Under the pieces are notes generated by a model that saw only the letters and a program-made list of their open reading frames with translations, was not told where the DNA came from and did no database searches. This document shows positions 41,425 through 50,199 of a DNA stretch of 64,000 nucleotides, piece by piece; the stretch's first letter is position 1, and each line of letters starts with the position of its first letter. The stretch covers positions 806,001 to 870,000 of the forward strand of contig NZ_JAPEQG010000002.1 of the NCBI RefSeq assembly GCF_026339735.1, read 5' to 3'. The stretch comes from Streptomyces sp. NBC_01669 (GTDB lineage: Bacteria > Actinomycetota > Actinomycetes > Streptomycetales > Streptomycetaceae). The translations under genes were made by a program, and so were the position numbers.

Positions 41425-41632
41425 CACGCGGTCAAAGCCGTCCGCGACTTCGCGCGGGCCTACGGGGCGAAGTACCCCAAGGTCGTCAAGCGGATCACGG
41501 ACGACGAGGACGAGCTGCTGGCGTTCTTCGACTTCCCCGCCGAGCACTGGATCCACCTGCGGACCACGAACCCCATCGAGTCGACGTTCGCGACCGTACG
41601 CCTGCGGACCAAGGTCACCAAGGGCGCGGGAC
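41425..41632 (+). pseudogene. IS256 (mutator) transposase C-terminal fragment
   Basis: The frame reads AVKAVRDFARAYGAKYPKVV then ELLAFFDFPAEHWIHLRTTN and PIESTFATVRLRTKVTKGAG, the final catalytic Glu block of mutator transposases. Both ends are cut; the sequence after 41632 is out of family. Confidence 0.85.
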
Positions 41633-41698
41633 GAGCGTCTACGCGAGGTGGTCGCCCGGGCAAACGTCGCCTGAGCTGCCATTGTGTGCGGGGCGAGG

Positions 41699-41995
41699 TC
41701 ACTCCTCGGCACTCGGCTCGACCGGGCGGACGTACCACTCCGAGGAGAAGTCCGCTTGCAGCACGACTTCGTCCTGCCTGAGGTACTCCGCGTCATGAAG
41801 TACAACTCCGCTTACCACAAAGTGGCTGCCACCCGAGTCGACCGAGTCGCGCATCTCACCTGACCTGGGACGCAGCGGCACGTCGATCCGCACCGGAGTC
41901 TCGGCCGGCAATCCGTTGAGAGCTTCGCGTAGTTCCCCCACTGTCAGCTCCACGGTCTCATGCCGGTAGCGCTCTACCCCCACGTCATCAGCCAT
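41699..41995 (-). CDS. Small protein, DUF6225-like
   Basis: A 98-residue protein: MADDVGVERYRHETVELTVGELREALNGLPAETPVRIDVPLRP, then FVVSGVVL and YVRPVEPSAEE. The T-V-G-E-L-R-x-A-L-x-G-L-P-x-x-x-P layout matches a small Streptomyces family often annotated DUF6225. Role unknown. Assignment from memory, moderate confidence. Confidence 0.55.
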   Translation of the reverse strand: MADDVGVERYRHETVELTVGELREALNGLPAETPVRIDVPLRPRSGEMRDSVDSGGSHFVVSGVVLHDAEYLRQDEVVLQADFSSEWYVRPVEPSAEE

Positions 41996-42091
41996 GCCGC
42001 ACAGGATAGAAGCAAGCGTCTTTGATCAACCACGTTGATCACCTTGCGCCCAGCCGCCGCGTAAACAGGGCGAACGTTGCCTGATGCGGCA

Positions 42092-43091
42092 CTAGATGAT
42101 CGATTCCAAGGGATCGCCTGCGCGCATAGAAGGAGGGAGTCCAACGTCAGTGTGTGAAGACAGAGTTGGACTCCCTCGCGACCGCACTCTATGTGAAGAC
42201 CGACGACCTGTTGAAGGATTCGCCGCAGTTTGCCCCGTGGCGGCCGGCCGTGGGCATTGCGCCGCAGCTCAGCGATGCCGAGCTGGTGACTTTGGCGATG
42301 ATGCAGGCCATGCTCGGCTTCACCTCCGAGGCCCGGTGGCTGCGGCACGCCCGCGCCCACCTGCGGCACCTGTTCCCCTACCTGCCCCAGCAGCCCGGCT
42401 ACAACAAGCGGCTGCGCAAGGCCGCCGAGCTCATCCGGTACGTCACCCGCGCGCTGGCGGTCGACACCACGTTGTGGACCGACGATGTGTGGGTGGTGGA
42501 CTCCACGCCCGTCGAGTGCGGACGCTCCCGCGAGACCGTCAAACGCTCCGACCTGGCCGGATGGGCCCAGTACGGCTACTGCGCCAGCCACAGCCGGTTC
42601 TTTTGGGGACTACGGCTGCACCTGGTGTGCACCCTGCGCGGCCTGCCCGTCGCCTTCGCCCTGACCGGCGCCAAGGCCGACGAACGCGAGACCCTGCTGG
42701 ACCTGCTCACCGTCGAGCCGCAGCTCATCGACGAGCGTCCCGGCCAGACACTGATCGGCGACAAGAACTACTTCGGCCGCGAGTTCGAGCAGCAGCTGGC
42801 CGAGCTGGACATCCGGCTGCTGCGGCCAGCCCGCAAGGGCGAAGGCGAGCGGGCCGGATCGCAGCTGTTCAAGCCGCTGCGGCAAGTCATCGAGTCGATC
42901 AACGAGACCTTCAAGGGGCAACTCGACCTCGAACGCCACCGCGGTCGCACACCCGCAGGCGTGGCGGTCCGCGTCCTGCAGCGCATACTCGCGCTCACGG
43001 CCGCCATCTGGCACAACGACCACACAGGCCAGCCGGTCATGCGCGCACTGACCGCATACGACCACTAAAGCCCTTGGAATCGATCATCTAG
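42092..43091 (+). mobile_element. Complete IS982-family element
   Basis: Left end CTAGATGATCGATTCCAAGG (42092-42111) and right end its complement (43072-43091). The last bases CTAG (43088-43091) are shared with the adjacent IS1182 target duplication. Confidence 0.9.
42154..43068 (+). CDS. IS982-family transposase
   Basis: A 304-residue protein beginning MKTELDSLATALYVKTDDLL. Core motifs: DDVWVVDSTPVECGRSRETV, GLRLHLVCTLRGLPVAFALT, TLIGDKNYFGREFEQQL and the late Glu region VIESINETFKGQLDLERHRG. Full length and apparently functional. Confidence 0.92.
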   Translation: MKTELDSLATALYVKTDDLLKDSPQFAPWRPAVGIAPQLSDAELVTLAMMQAMLGFTSEARWLRHARAHLRHLFPYLPQQPGYNKRLRKAAELIRYVTRALAVDTTLWTDDVWVVDSTPVECGRSRETVKRSDLAGWAQYGYCASHSRFFWGLRLHLVCTLRGLPVAFALTGAKADERETLLDLLTVEPQLIDERPGQTLIGDKNYFGREFEQQLAELDIRLLRPARKGEGERAGSQLFKPLRQVIESINETFKGQLDLERHRGRTPAGVAVRVLQRILALTAAIWHNDHTGQPVMRALTAYDH

Positions 43092-44810
43092 AAGACTGCT
43101 GAAAATCTTTTGCGTTCTGGCCCCGGACCGGCAGGTCCGGGGCCAGTCTTGTGAGCATGCAGGGGGAATGGGCCGGGGAGATGGTCGGGCCGGATGTGTG
43201 GGAGACCTGCCGGGAGTTGATCCCGGCAGGGAGTGTGTTCGCTTTCCTGGCCGAGCATCGTGAGGTGCTGTTCCCGCCGGAGTTCTTCGCGGACATGTAT
43301 CCGTCGGCCAACGGACGGCCGTCGTTGCCGCCGCAGGTGCTGGCCGCGACGGTGGTACTGCAGAGCCTGCAGGGGCTGTCGGACTTCGAGACAGTCCAGG
43401 AACTGCGATGTGACCTGCGCTGGAAGGCCGCCTGCGGGCTGGGCCTGTACGACACCGCCTTCGATCCCTCGCTGCTGACCTATTTCCGGCGCCGGCTCGC
43501 CCGCTCGGCCGACCCGACGCGGATTTTCACCAAGGTCAAAGAGGTGGTGACTGCCACCGGTGTCCTCAGAGGAAAGCAGCGCCGGGCGCTGGACTCCACC
43601 GTCCTGGACGATGCGGTGGCCACTCAGGACACCGTCACCCAGATCGTGGCCGCGATCCGCCGCGTGATCCGTGAGGTCCCCGGCGCCGGCGAGGTCGCCG
43701 GCCGGTGGTGTACTGCTCACGACTACACCGACCCCGGCAAACCCAGGATCGCCTGGAATGACGAAGCCGCCCGCGAGGCGCTGGTCGACGCCCTGGTGAC
43801 CGACGCGCTCAACATGCTCGGCCGTCTGCCCGAGCGTGAGCTGGGCGAGCGGGCCGCGAACGCGGTGGGCCTTCTCGCTCTCGTCGCAGGCCAGGACGTG
43901 GAGCCGGCCGAGGACTCCGACGGCCGCGACGGACGCTGGCGTATCGCCAGGCGCACCGTGCCCGACCGGACGGTGTCCACCGTCGACCCCGATGCCCGGC
44001 ACATCCACAAGAACCGAACCCGCCACCAGGAGGGCTTCAAAGGACACGTGTCCTTCGAGCCAGAGGCCGGACTGTTCACTGCCGTCGCGTTAACCAGCGG
44101 CTACGGGCCGGACAACCACGAGGCCGCCGTCGCGCTGGACCTGCTGGCCGACAAAGACCACAGCGAGGGCGAGACGCTGACCGTGCTCGGCGATTCCGCC
44201 TACGGCACCGGCGACCTGCGTGAACAACTGACCGCCCAGGGCCACGTCCTGGTGGTCAAGCCGCCGCCGTTGCGGCAGGCCGTCCCAGGAGGCTTCACCA
44301 TCGACGACTTCCACGTCGACACCGACGCCGCCACCGTGACCTGCCCGGCCGGACAGACCGCGAACCTGGGCTGCACCAAGGCCGACGGGGGCCGCACCGC
44401 CCAGTTCAAACGGCTGTGCACCGGCTGCCCACTGCGGGAACGCTGCACAACCTCCAAGACCGGACGGGTTATCAACGTCCACCCTCAGCACGAACTGCTG
44501 ACCGCAGCCCGCGTCCAGGCCGCCACCGACACCGCCTGGCAGGACGAATACCGCCGATGGCGGCCCCCGGTCGAACGCGCCATCGCCTGGCTCGTCGCCC
44601 ACGGCAACCGCAGAGTCCGCTACCGAGGCGTCATCGCCAACAACATCGCACTCCACCACCGCGCCGCCGCCCTCAACCTCCGCCGACTGATCAACCTCGG
44701 ACTCACCCGCACCAACACCACCTGGCACCTCGCCCCGGCCACCCCATGACGAAGAAGGGGCCGCCCGGCCTACGGCCGAACAGCCCCTCAACAAGATTTT
44801 CAGCAGTCTT
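43092..44810 (+). mobile_element. Complete IS1182-family element with CTAG duplication
   Basis: Inverted repeats GAAGACTGCTGAAAATCTT (43092-43110) and its complement (44792-44810), flanked on both sides by CTAG (43088-43091 and 44811-44814). The left CTAG is the terminus of the IS982 element, so IS1182 landed exactly at that boundary. Confidence 0.9.
43151..44749 (+). CDS. IS1182-family transposase
   Basis: A 532-residue protein. N-terminal domain: HREVLFPPEFFADMYPSANG and PPQVLAATVVLQSLQGLSDF; catalytic core: RRALDSTVLDDAVAT (D), TLTVLGDSAYGTGDLREQL (D) and RRWRPPVERAIAWLVAHGNR (E); a zinc-binding insertion (CPAGQT...CTGCPLRERC). Complete. Confidence 0.93.
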   Translation: MSMQGEWAGEMVGPDVWETCRELIPAGSVFAFLAEHREVLFPPEFFADMYPSANGRPSLPPQVLAATVVLQSLQGLSDFETVQELRCDLRWKAACGLGLYDTAFDPSLLTYFRRRLARSADPTRIFTKVKEVVTATGVLRGKQRRALDSTVLDDAVATQDTVTQIVAAIRRVIREVPGAGEVAGRWCTAHDYTDPGKPRIAWNDEAAREALVDALVTDALNMLGRLPERELGERAANAVGLLALVAGQDVEPAEDSDGRDGRWRIARRTVPDRTVSTVDPDARHIHKNRTRHQEGFKGHVSFEPEAGLFTAVALTSGYGPDNHEAAVALDLLADKDHSEGETLTVLGDSAYGTGDLREQLTAQGHVLVVKPPPLRQAVPGGFTIDDFHVDTDAATVTCPAGQTANLGCTKADGGRTAQFKRLCTGCPLRERCTTSKTGRVINVHPQHELLTAARVQAATDTAWQDEYRRWRPPVERAIAWLVAHGNRRVRYRGVIANNIALHHRAAALNLRRLINLGLTRTNTTWHLAPATP

Positions 44811-44886
44811 CTAGTAACCCCGCGAGGCAGCCATCGTGCGGCCGTGGCACGTTCCGCTCGTATTCCGGTCCCACCCCATCAACACC

Positions 44887-44961
44887 CGCGCGACCCAATC
44901 ATCACGTGACGATTGGGTCGCGCGCCGGTACGGTGACAGCATCAATCATCACGTGACGATT
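44887..44961. promoter_or_regulatory. Operators 1 and 2 and promoter of zinc-finger gene copy 2
   Basis: Same palindromes as copy 1: the 38-bp operator 1 at 44887-44924 and AATCATCACGTGACGATT at 44944-44961, with the GTGACG/TACGGT promoter between. Confidence 0.65.
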
Positions 44962-44970
44962 GGAGGCCTC

Positions 44971-45762
44971 ATGGCGACGTGCCCGGTCTGCCACCAGGAC
45001 CTGCCCGCCCAGCGTGGCCCCCGTGCCCGCCGGTACTGCTCCCGCGCCTGCCAGGCCAAGGCATACCGGGCCCGGCAACAACAGCACTCCGGGCATCGGA
45101 CCGCCGCGGCCGACGAACCCGAGCTGCTGCGGGAGTACGACAGCACGCCCTCACTCCAGCTTGCCGACCAACTGGCGCTCGCTGCCCGCAGGCTCGCCGG
45201 CGCCCTGACCGCCGGGCAGCCTGCCGACGACTTCGACATGGGCGTGGTGGCCCGCATCCCGGTCGTACTGGCCGCCCGCGCCCGACAGGCCGCCCCTGCC
45301 GCCCAGGCGGTGCACGGTCGCCCGGACAGCACTCCCGCCCCGAGCGTGACCGTCGTCAACCTGGACGAGCAGCCGGTCAGCACCAGTACGACCGCAGACG
45401 CCCCCTCACCCGCTCAACCCTCACGTGACGAACCGAAGAAGGCGAAGCCCGCGCGCGCCCCGGCCCGACCACCGAAACTCTCCGAGAAAGCCGCCATGGC
45501 CGTCGTCGACGCGGCCCAGCTCAAACAGGACAAGGGAAGCGGACGCTGGGTCCTCCGCAGCAGTGACACCGTCCTCGGCTACGTGGAGCCGTCCTACGGC
45601 GGCACCTCCCGCTCCGGGCACAACGGATGGGTCGGCATGCTCTCAGACTCCCTCAGCCCCGGCCACCGCTGCCCCACCCGCGAAGCCGCAGCCGTCGACC
45701 TCGCCGGGAGCTGGGTCCGCGTCGTCACCGCCACGCCCCGACGCTCCCTCACCGGCGACTAG
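44971..45762 (+). CDS. Zinc-finger protein, copy 2 (263 aa)
   Basis: Identical to the copy at 28423-29214 except for two residues near the C-terminus (SPGHRCP versus SPGQRCP, and RRSLTGD versus RRTLTGD). This copy has its original downstream sequence, since no IS lies at its stop. An inverted repeat GTGTCAGG/CCTGACAC (45798-45818) follows and may terminate it. Confidence 0.65.
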   Translation: MATCPVCHQDLPAQRGPRARRYCSRACQAKAYRARQQQHSGHRTAAADEPELLREYDSTPSLQLADQLALAARRLAGALTAGQPADDFDMGVVARIPVVLAARARQAAPAAQAVHGRPDSTPAPSVTVVNLDEQPVSTSTTADAPSPAQPSRDEPKKAKPARAPARPPKLSEKAAMAVVDAAQLKQDKGSGRWVLRSSDTVLGYVEPSYGGTSRSGHNGWVGMLSDSLSPGHRCPTREAAAVDLAGSWVRVVTATPRRSLTGD

Positions 45763-45797
45763 GCCCTGGCCTCTGCCTCTTCTCGGGCGCCCCAGCT

Positions 45798-45818
45798 GTG
45801 TCAGGTTTTCCCTGACAC
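45798..45818 (+). terminator. Small hairpin after zinc-finger gene copy 2
   Basis: GTGTCAGG (45798-45805) pairs with CCTGACAC (45811-45818) around TTTTC. Confidence 0.5.
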
Positions 45819-45853
45819 TCCGGCCCCGGATTCATTCGTCCGGACGATCCGAA

Positions 45854-45891
45854 GCAACCCACAGGATAATTACGGTTATCCTGTGGGTTGC
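45854..45891. promoter_or_regulatory. Perfect 16-bp palindrome upstream of the HEPN gene
   Basis: GCAACCCACAGGATAA (45854-45869) and its exact complement (45876-45891) enclose TTACGG. The core is GGATAATTACGGTTATCC. It lies about 100 bases before the GTG at 45995. It could be an operator or a terminator; the AT-rich centre favours an operator. Confidence 0.5.
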
Positions 45892-45994
45892 CTGAGCGGT
45901 TGTCAGGATATCCAGAATCCGGGGGATTTGGAACGACACGCCCCGGATGTCCTTGCCGCGGTCCGCGGCCCGCCCCTTCCTGAAGGAGACCCGG

Positions 45995-46937
45995 GTGCCC
46001 GAGTCCGACGCACGCCTTTCCGACACCGTCCCGGCCGCCCGCCTCGCTGGGCCCGCCCCGGCCCGACGTCGACTTCACCCCGGTCCGCAACGGGATGGAC
46101 TACCTCCGCAGCGCCGTCCAGCACCTCGCCGGGCCGGAGGGGACCGAGCCGGATGACCGCGCGCTCAAGTACGCCGTGCTGCACCTGCAGGCCGCGACCG
46201 AGGTCCTGCTCAAGGCCCGCCTCACGCACGAACACTGGAGCCTGGTCTTCACAGAGCCCGGAGCCGCCAGCTGGCAGAAGTTCACCGCCGGCGACTTCGA
46301 TAGCTGCTCGCTCACCACGACCCTCGACCGGCTGGAGAAGATCGCCCGGATCAGCCTCACGCAGAGGGAGCGCACGGCGATCAGCAGCCTTGCCAAGACC
46401 CGCAACGCCCTGACCCACTACGGGCACTCGGCCTCGGCCTACCAGGTGGAGGCGCAAGCCGCGCGCGTGCTGGGCCTGCTGCTCACCTTCGTCAGCGAGC
46501 ACCTGCGCCCGCCCCAGGCCACGGAGGCCGCCTACGTCGACTGGGTCATGGAGGAGGTGCGCGGCCGTCTCGGCGCCATCAACGCCCTGGTGGCGGACCG
46601 TATGAAACAGATCTCCGGCCAGCTGACGGAGCACGCCGACTACACGGTGATCTGCCCCGGCTGCCGCCAATTGGCCCTGGTGGTGGGCGAGTGGCCGGAA
46701 TGGCCGATCTGCCTGTTCTGCCTGCAGAAGTTCGCCGCTTCCCAGGAGGCAGCCCTGCGGTGGGGCTGGGAGGTCCTGGGCGACCCGGAGCATGTCGACT
46801 GGTACGTGGACGACTGCGACTGCACGGAGGGAGCCGGGTCCTTGCTGTGGCCGGTCAATACAGTCGCCTCCCCGGTCGAGGACGTGGCCCTGTGCTTCAA
46901 CTGCCGGGCCGTGTACGTCGAGGTGAAGGACCGGTGA
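45995..46937 (+). CDS. HEPN-domain protein with C-terminal zinc ribbon (N-terminal frameshift)
   Basis: The core from ATG 46095 (280 residues) has a HEPN-like helical domain: ALKYAVLHLQAATEVLLKAR and then ISSLAKTRNALTHYGHSA, where R-N-x3-H is the HEPN RNase motif. The C-terminus has CPGCRQLAL...CLFCLQKF and CFNCRAVYVEV, zinc-ribbon pairs. Upstream codons in the same frame (PDVDFTPVRNG) continue the protein, but the best start is GTG 45995 (AAGGAGA ribosome site) in another frame, so a frameshift near 46050 or a sequence error is likely. Its stop overlaps the recombinase start. Possible toxin or defence effector. Confidence 0.6.
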
Positions 46938-48022
46938 CCGCCCCCGTCCTGCGGCCTGGGGCCGGGGCTCCGGCGACAGGCCACCGAGACCCCCGCGCGC
47001 TGTGGCCCGAGCACGCCCGCCGGCTCTACGACCACCTGGTGGCGCTGTACGGCGAGGACGACGTGCTGCCCACCCTCGCCGCAGCCTGGATCGCCCACCA
47101 GCGCAGCGTCAACACGCAGAAGACCTACGGCCGCGGCTTCCGCATCTTCGAGGAGTTCGCCCGGGAGCACGGCGTCCACCCGATGGCCGTGACCTTCCCG
47201 CTCGCCGACACCTTCCGCCTCCACCTGGAGACCGCGCCCACCTGGCAGCGGGTCAAGGGCGGGGCACGCGGCGAGATGGCCCGCACCGGCATGCCGTACT
47301 CGGACGCCTCCCGCGCGAACGCCCTGTCGTCGGCCAGCTCGTTCTTCGCGTACCTGGACGTCGTCAGCGACGACGGGGTGAAGAACCCCTTCGACGCAGT
47401 GCAGCGCCCGTACATCGACCCCGACTACTCACCCACCCCCGGCTACACCGAGGCCGAGTTCGCACGACTGCTGGCCGTCGCCCGGGACCACCATCGCGTC
47501 GCCGCGTACCGCACACGCGCCTACGCCCTGCTGCTCGTGCTCTACACCTGCTGTCTGCGCATCGACTCCCTGCTCAACGCCCGCGTCGAAGACCTCGGTT
47601 ACGACAAGGGACACCGCGTTCTGCACCTGGAGAAGGTCAAGGGCGGTGGCCGCAAGAAGAAGCCGATCCCGCCCGTGGCGTGGGACGCGCTCCAGGACTA
47701 CCTCGACGGCCGGACCGAAGGCTGGCTGTTCCAGACAGCCGGTGGCGGTCAGCTCGACGAACCGGCCGTCTGGCGCCTGCTCCAGTCCCTCGCCAAGCGT
47801 GCAGGCCTCCCGCTGCGCGGCCCGCACGGCACCAAGGTTGACGCCATCACGCACGCCCTGGCGAAGAAGGATGCCCGCCCGGACAAGGTGCAGCGCTGGG
47901 CCGACCACAACGACTCCCGCACCACCCAGCGCTACAACCGACGGAAGGAGCTGCTGGACGACAGTCCCGGCTACAGCCTCGCCGCCGACGTCGCCGGCGC
48001 CCTGGCGCACAGCGTCGACTGA
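46934..48022 (+). CDS. Tyrosine recombinase/integrase
   Basis: A 362-residue protein whose GTG overlaps the HEPN stop. SAM-like core-binding domain: SVNTQKTYGRGFRIFEEFAR. Catalytic domain: CCLRIDSLLNARVEDL (Arg I), LEKVKGGGRKKKPIPP (Lys), RGPHGTKVDAITHAL (the HxxR box reads HGTK, Lys in place of Arg II), VQRWADHNDSRTTQRYNR (His and catalytic Tyr). It is the integrase of an element. The variant HxxK box is tolerated in some families. Confidence 0.82.
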   Translation: MTAPVLRPGAGAPATGHRDPRALWPEHARRLYDHLVALYGEDDVLPTLAAAWIAHQRSVNTQKTYGRGFRIFEEFAREHGVHPMAVTFPLADTFRLHLETAPTWQRVKGGARGEMARTGMPYSDASRANALSSASSFFAYLDVVSDDGVKNPFDAVQRPYIDPDYSPTPGYTEAEFARLLAVARDHHRVAAYRTRAYALLLVLYTCCLRIDSLLNARVEDLGYDKGHRVLHLEKVKGGGRKKKPIPPVAWDALQDYLDGRTEGWLFQTAGGGQLDEPAVWRLLQSLAKRAGLPLRGPHGTKVDAITHALAKKDARPDKVQRWADHNDSRTTQRYNRRKELLDDSPGYSLAADVAGALAHSVD

Positions 48023-48151
48023 GTCGGCCGGAGTCTCCAGGCGGGCGGTTCTGCGCTCGTCCTTCCGCCCGTCCCGGCGTAACGGAAAATCAACTCCGCC
48101 CGTCGGCCACCGCGAACAAGAATGATCAACGCCGTCTGGAAGGAAAGTCGC

Positions 48152-48460
48152 ATGTCCGGATCAAATGGAATCTCCATCACCCACCAGCTGGAACCGCACG
48201 AGTGGTCCAACGAGGAGACCGCCGCCTACGAGGCCGCAATCGAGGCCGTCAACGGGACCGTCGGCGCCTACAGCGCCCTCATCGCCGCCGAAGAGGCCAA
48301 ACCGGAGCCGGACCCGGCCGTCATCGAGGACGCACGCGCAGCGCAGACCCGGCTCGCCCGCGAGCGCGAGGCCCTGCGCTCCAGTGACCGTGAGCAGATC
48401 GCGGCCGCGCGTCAGCACTACGCCCAGCTCGCACGCCAGATCCGGGAAGGCATCGCGTGA
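48152..48460 (+). CDS. Zeta-toxin antitoxin (epsilon-like)
   Basis: A 102-residue helical, acidic protein from ATG 48152 (GGAAGGAAA upstream): ITHQLEPHEWSNEETAAYEA and AAQTRLAREREALRSSDREQ. Its stop overlaps the zeta GTG (48457), the usual antitoxin-toxin order. No sequence identity to classical epsilon is claimed; the role follows from position. Confidence 0.65.
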   Translation: MSGSNGISITHQLEPHEWSNEETAAYEAAIEAVNGTVGAYSALIAAEEAKPEPDPAVIEDARAAQTRLAREREALRSSDREQIAAARQHYAQLARQIREGIA

Positions 48461-49512
48461 TCGACCCGAATGAGGTGGAGCGCTACCGCTTACCAGAGGC
48501 GGAGAATCAGCGGATCTTCAGTGAGCAGATCGTCCCCGACCTCCTGCAAGGACGCACACCGCATGAGACGCCCACCGTGGTGTTCCTCATCGGACAGCCC
48601 GGCGCCGGCAAGAGCCGCGTCACCGAGCTGGTCGCCAACATCCTCAACCAGCACGGCGGCTTCGTCGACGTCGACAGCGACCTCTACAAGCCCTACCACC
48701 CGGCCTACGATGCCCTGATGGCCCAGGACGACACCCTCATGGCCGCCTACACCCGCGCCGACGGCCGCGCGTGGATGGCCCAGGCCGAGGAGTACGTCCG
48801 CGCTCACGGTCTCCACGCGATCATCCAAGAGACCTCGCAGAACGCGCAGGCCGTCGAAGACAAGATGCGCGACTACCGGCAGGCCGGAGCCCGCATCGAG
48901 GGGCTTTTCATGGGCGTGCCCCAGGCGATGAGCAACCAGGGCATCATCAATCGCTACTTCGAGCAGCTCGCCGACCGCGGCCAGGGACGGCTCACCGTCC
49001 AGACCAACGCCGACGAGTCCTACCGGGGCATCCTCGAACTCGCCGACCGCGTCGACAGCCGAGCCCTGGTGGACCTGGCCAGCATCTACCGCCGCGGCGA
49101 GAGCAAGCCCCGCTACAGCAACACCGTGAACGCTTCCGGAAGCTGGACGAGCCCACCGGCCCTGCGTCAGGCGCTGGAAGAGGAGCGCAGCCGCCCCTGG
49201 ACCGAGGCCGAGAGCACGGGCTTCGTCACCACACAGCTCCGTCTCCGGGAAGCCGCGCGCGGGCTCACCTCCGAATGGCCCGATCGTCTCGCCAGGATCG
49301 AGCGCGAAGCGGCTCCCCTGCTCCAGCCGGTCGACGCCCGGCGCCTCGCGCCGACCCGGCCGTCGACATCGGCCGCGCGCTCGCGCAGCACCACCGTCTC
49401 CAAGAAGCCGGGCCAGTCCGGCCCCGCGGCGGGCCCGGGAACCGCCGGGGGCCGATCCAGCCCGCAGTACCGGCCCGAGGGGCCGGAAGCAGGCCGCGGG
49501 CGAACCCTGTAG
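48457..49512 (+). CDS. Zeta toxin-type kinase
   Basis: A 351-residue protein. Walker A GQPGAGKS at residues 46-53, then VDVDSDLYKPYHPAYDALM, the substrate-binding region of zeta toxins that phosphorylate UDP-N-acetylglucosamine, and RAHGLHAIIQETSQNAQAV. The C-terminal 60 residues are low-complexity Ser/Pro/Gly. Coupled to the antitoxin by a 4-base overlap. The pair stabilises elements by post-segregational killing. Confidence 0.82.
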   Translation: MIDPNEVERYRLPEAENQRIFSEQIVPDLLQGRTPHETPTVVFLIGQPGAGKSRVTELVANILNQHGGFVDVDSDLYKPYHPAYDALMAQDDTLMAAYTRADGRAWMAQAEEYVRAHGLHAIIQETSQNAQAVEDKMRDYRQAGARIEGLFMGVPQAMSNQGIINRYFEQLADRGQGRLTVQTNADESYRGILELADRVDSRALVDLASIYRRGESKPRYSNTVNASGSWTSPPALRQALEEERSRPWTEAESTGFVTTQLRLREAARGLTSEWPDRLARIEREAAPLLQPVDARRLAPTRPSTSAARSRSTTVSKKPGQSGPAAGPGTAGGRSSPQYRPEGPEAGRGRTL

Positions 49513-49665
49513 CTCGCCTGTCTCGTCGCGGCTGTGGGGCTCCATGGACCCTCTGCCGCCGCGACAGACGGCCCGCTCCCGGCGCCTCTCGGGGCACTTC
49601 TGGTTCCAGCGCGTCCGTGCCAACCTGACGGTCGGTGACTTGACCGGCTAGCAGACGGGGGAAGC

Positions 49666-50094
49666 GTGGGAGACGTTGCGGTGCAGGTGGACAGTGTCTT
49701 CGACGGCCGGCTGAAGTGGCGCTCTCGCTACCTCATCCGCAGGGCCCGCCGGCGAGGCCGGACCGGCCTGCTGATCCAGGTGGACCTGCGCGACCCTCCC
49801 CGCAGCATGTCACCCAAGTGGTGCCTGGTGTCCGTCACGGAAGGCGAGCGCCAGTTCTGCAGCGTGGATCGGAGCACCATCAGAACGGTTCGCTTCGTCC
49901 CTCTTCTTCCAGGCCGGCACTCACTACGGCTCGAGGTTCTTCGAACCAGCAGGCGACGTTCCACACGAGCCGAGCGGACGGTTGTGCTCGGCCAGGGAGA
50001 CATTCTGCTGGCGACCTGCGACCCGGTTCAGCCGAACGTCTTCTACCGGCGCAGTCCCGAGGCGGACACATGGAGTCTGCAGATCCTTAAGTAG
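49666..50094 (+). CDS. Hypothetical beta-rich protein
   Basis: A 142-residue protein from GTG 49666 with GGGGAAG upstream. Basic patch RYLIRRARRRGRTGLLIQ, then beta-rich PKWCLVSVTEGERQFCSVDR and LRLEVLRTSRRRSTRAERTV. No family recognised. Followed by terminator 50140-50173. Confidence 0.5.
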   Translation: MGDVAVQVDSVFDGRLKWRSRYLIRRARRRGRTGLLIQVDLRDPPRSMSPKWCLVSVTEGERQFCSVDRSTIRTVRFVPLLPGRHSLRLEVLRTSRRRSTRAERTVVLGQGDILLATCDPVQPNVFYRRSPEADTWSLQILK

Positions 50095-50139
50095 CACCAC
50101 ATCGGCCGCATATGTCTCACACCTGCCGCTACCTGCTTC

Positions 50140-50173
50140 GACGGCCCACTGCCCTGACGGGTAGTGGGCCGTC
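50140..50173 (+). terminator. Strong 11-bp hairpin terminator
   Basis: GACGGCCCACT (50140-50150) pairs exactly with AGTGGGCCGTC (50163-50173). Confidence 0.75.
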
Positions 50174-50199
50174 CCGCGTTCGCGGACTCGACAGTGCCG

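Larger units (their letters stand above)
44842..45766 (+). repeat. Direct duplication of 28294-29218 (operator plus zinc-finger gene)
   Basis: About 925 bp, beginning GCGGCCGTGGCACGTTCC, is nearly identical to the first copy and offset by 16,548 bp. It includes both operators and the entire gene. Homologous recombination between copies would delete or amplify the interval with its four complete IS elements. Confidence 0.92.
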
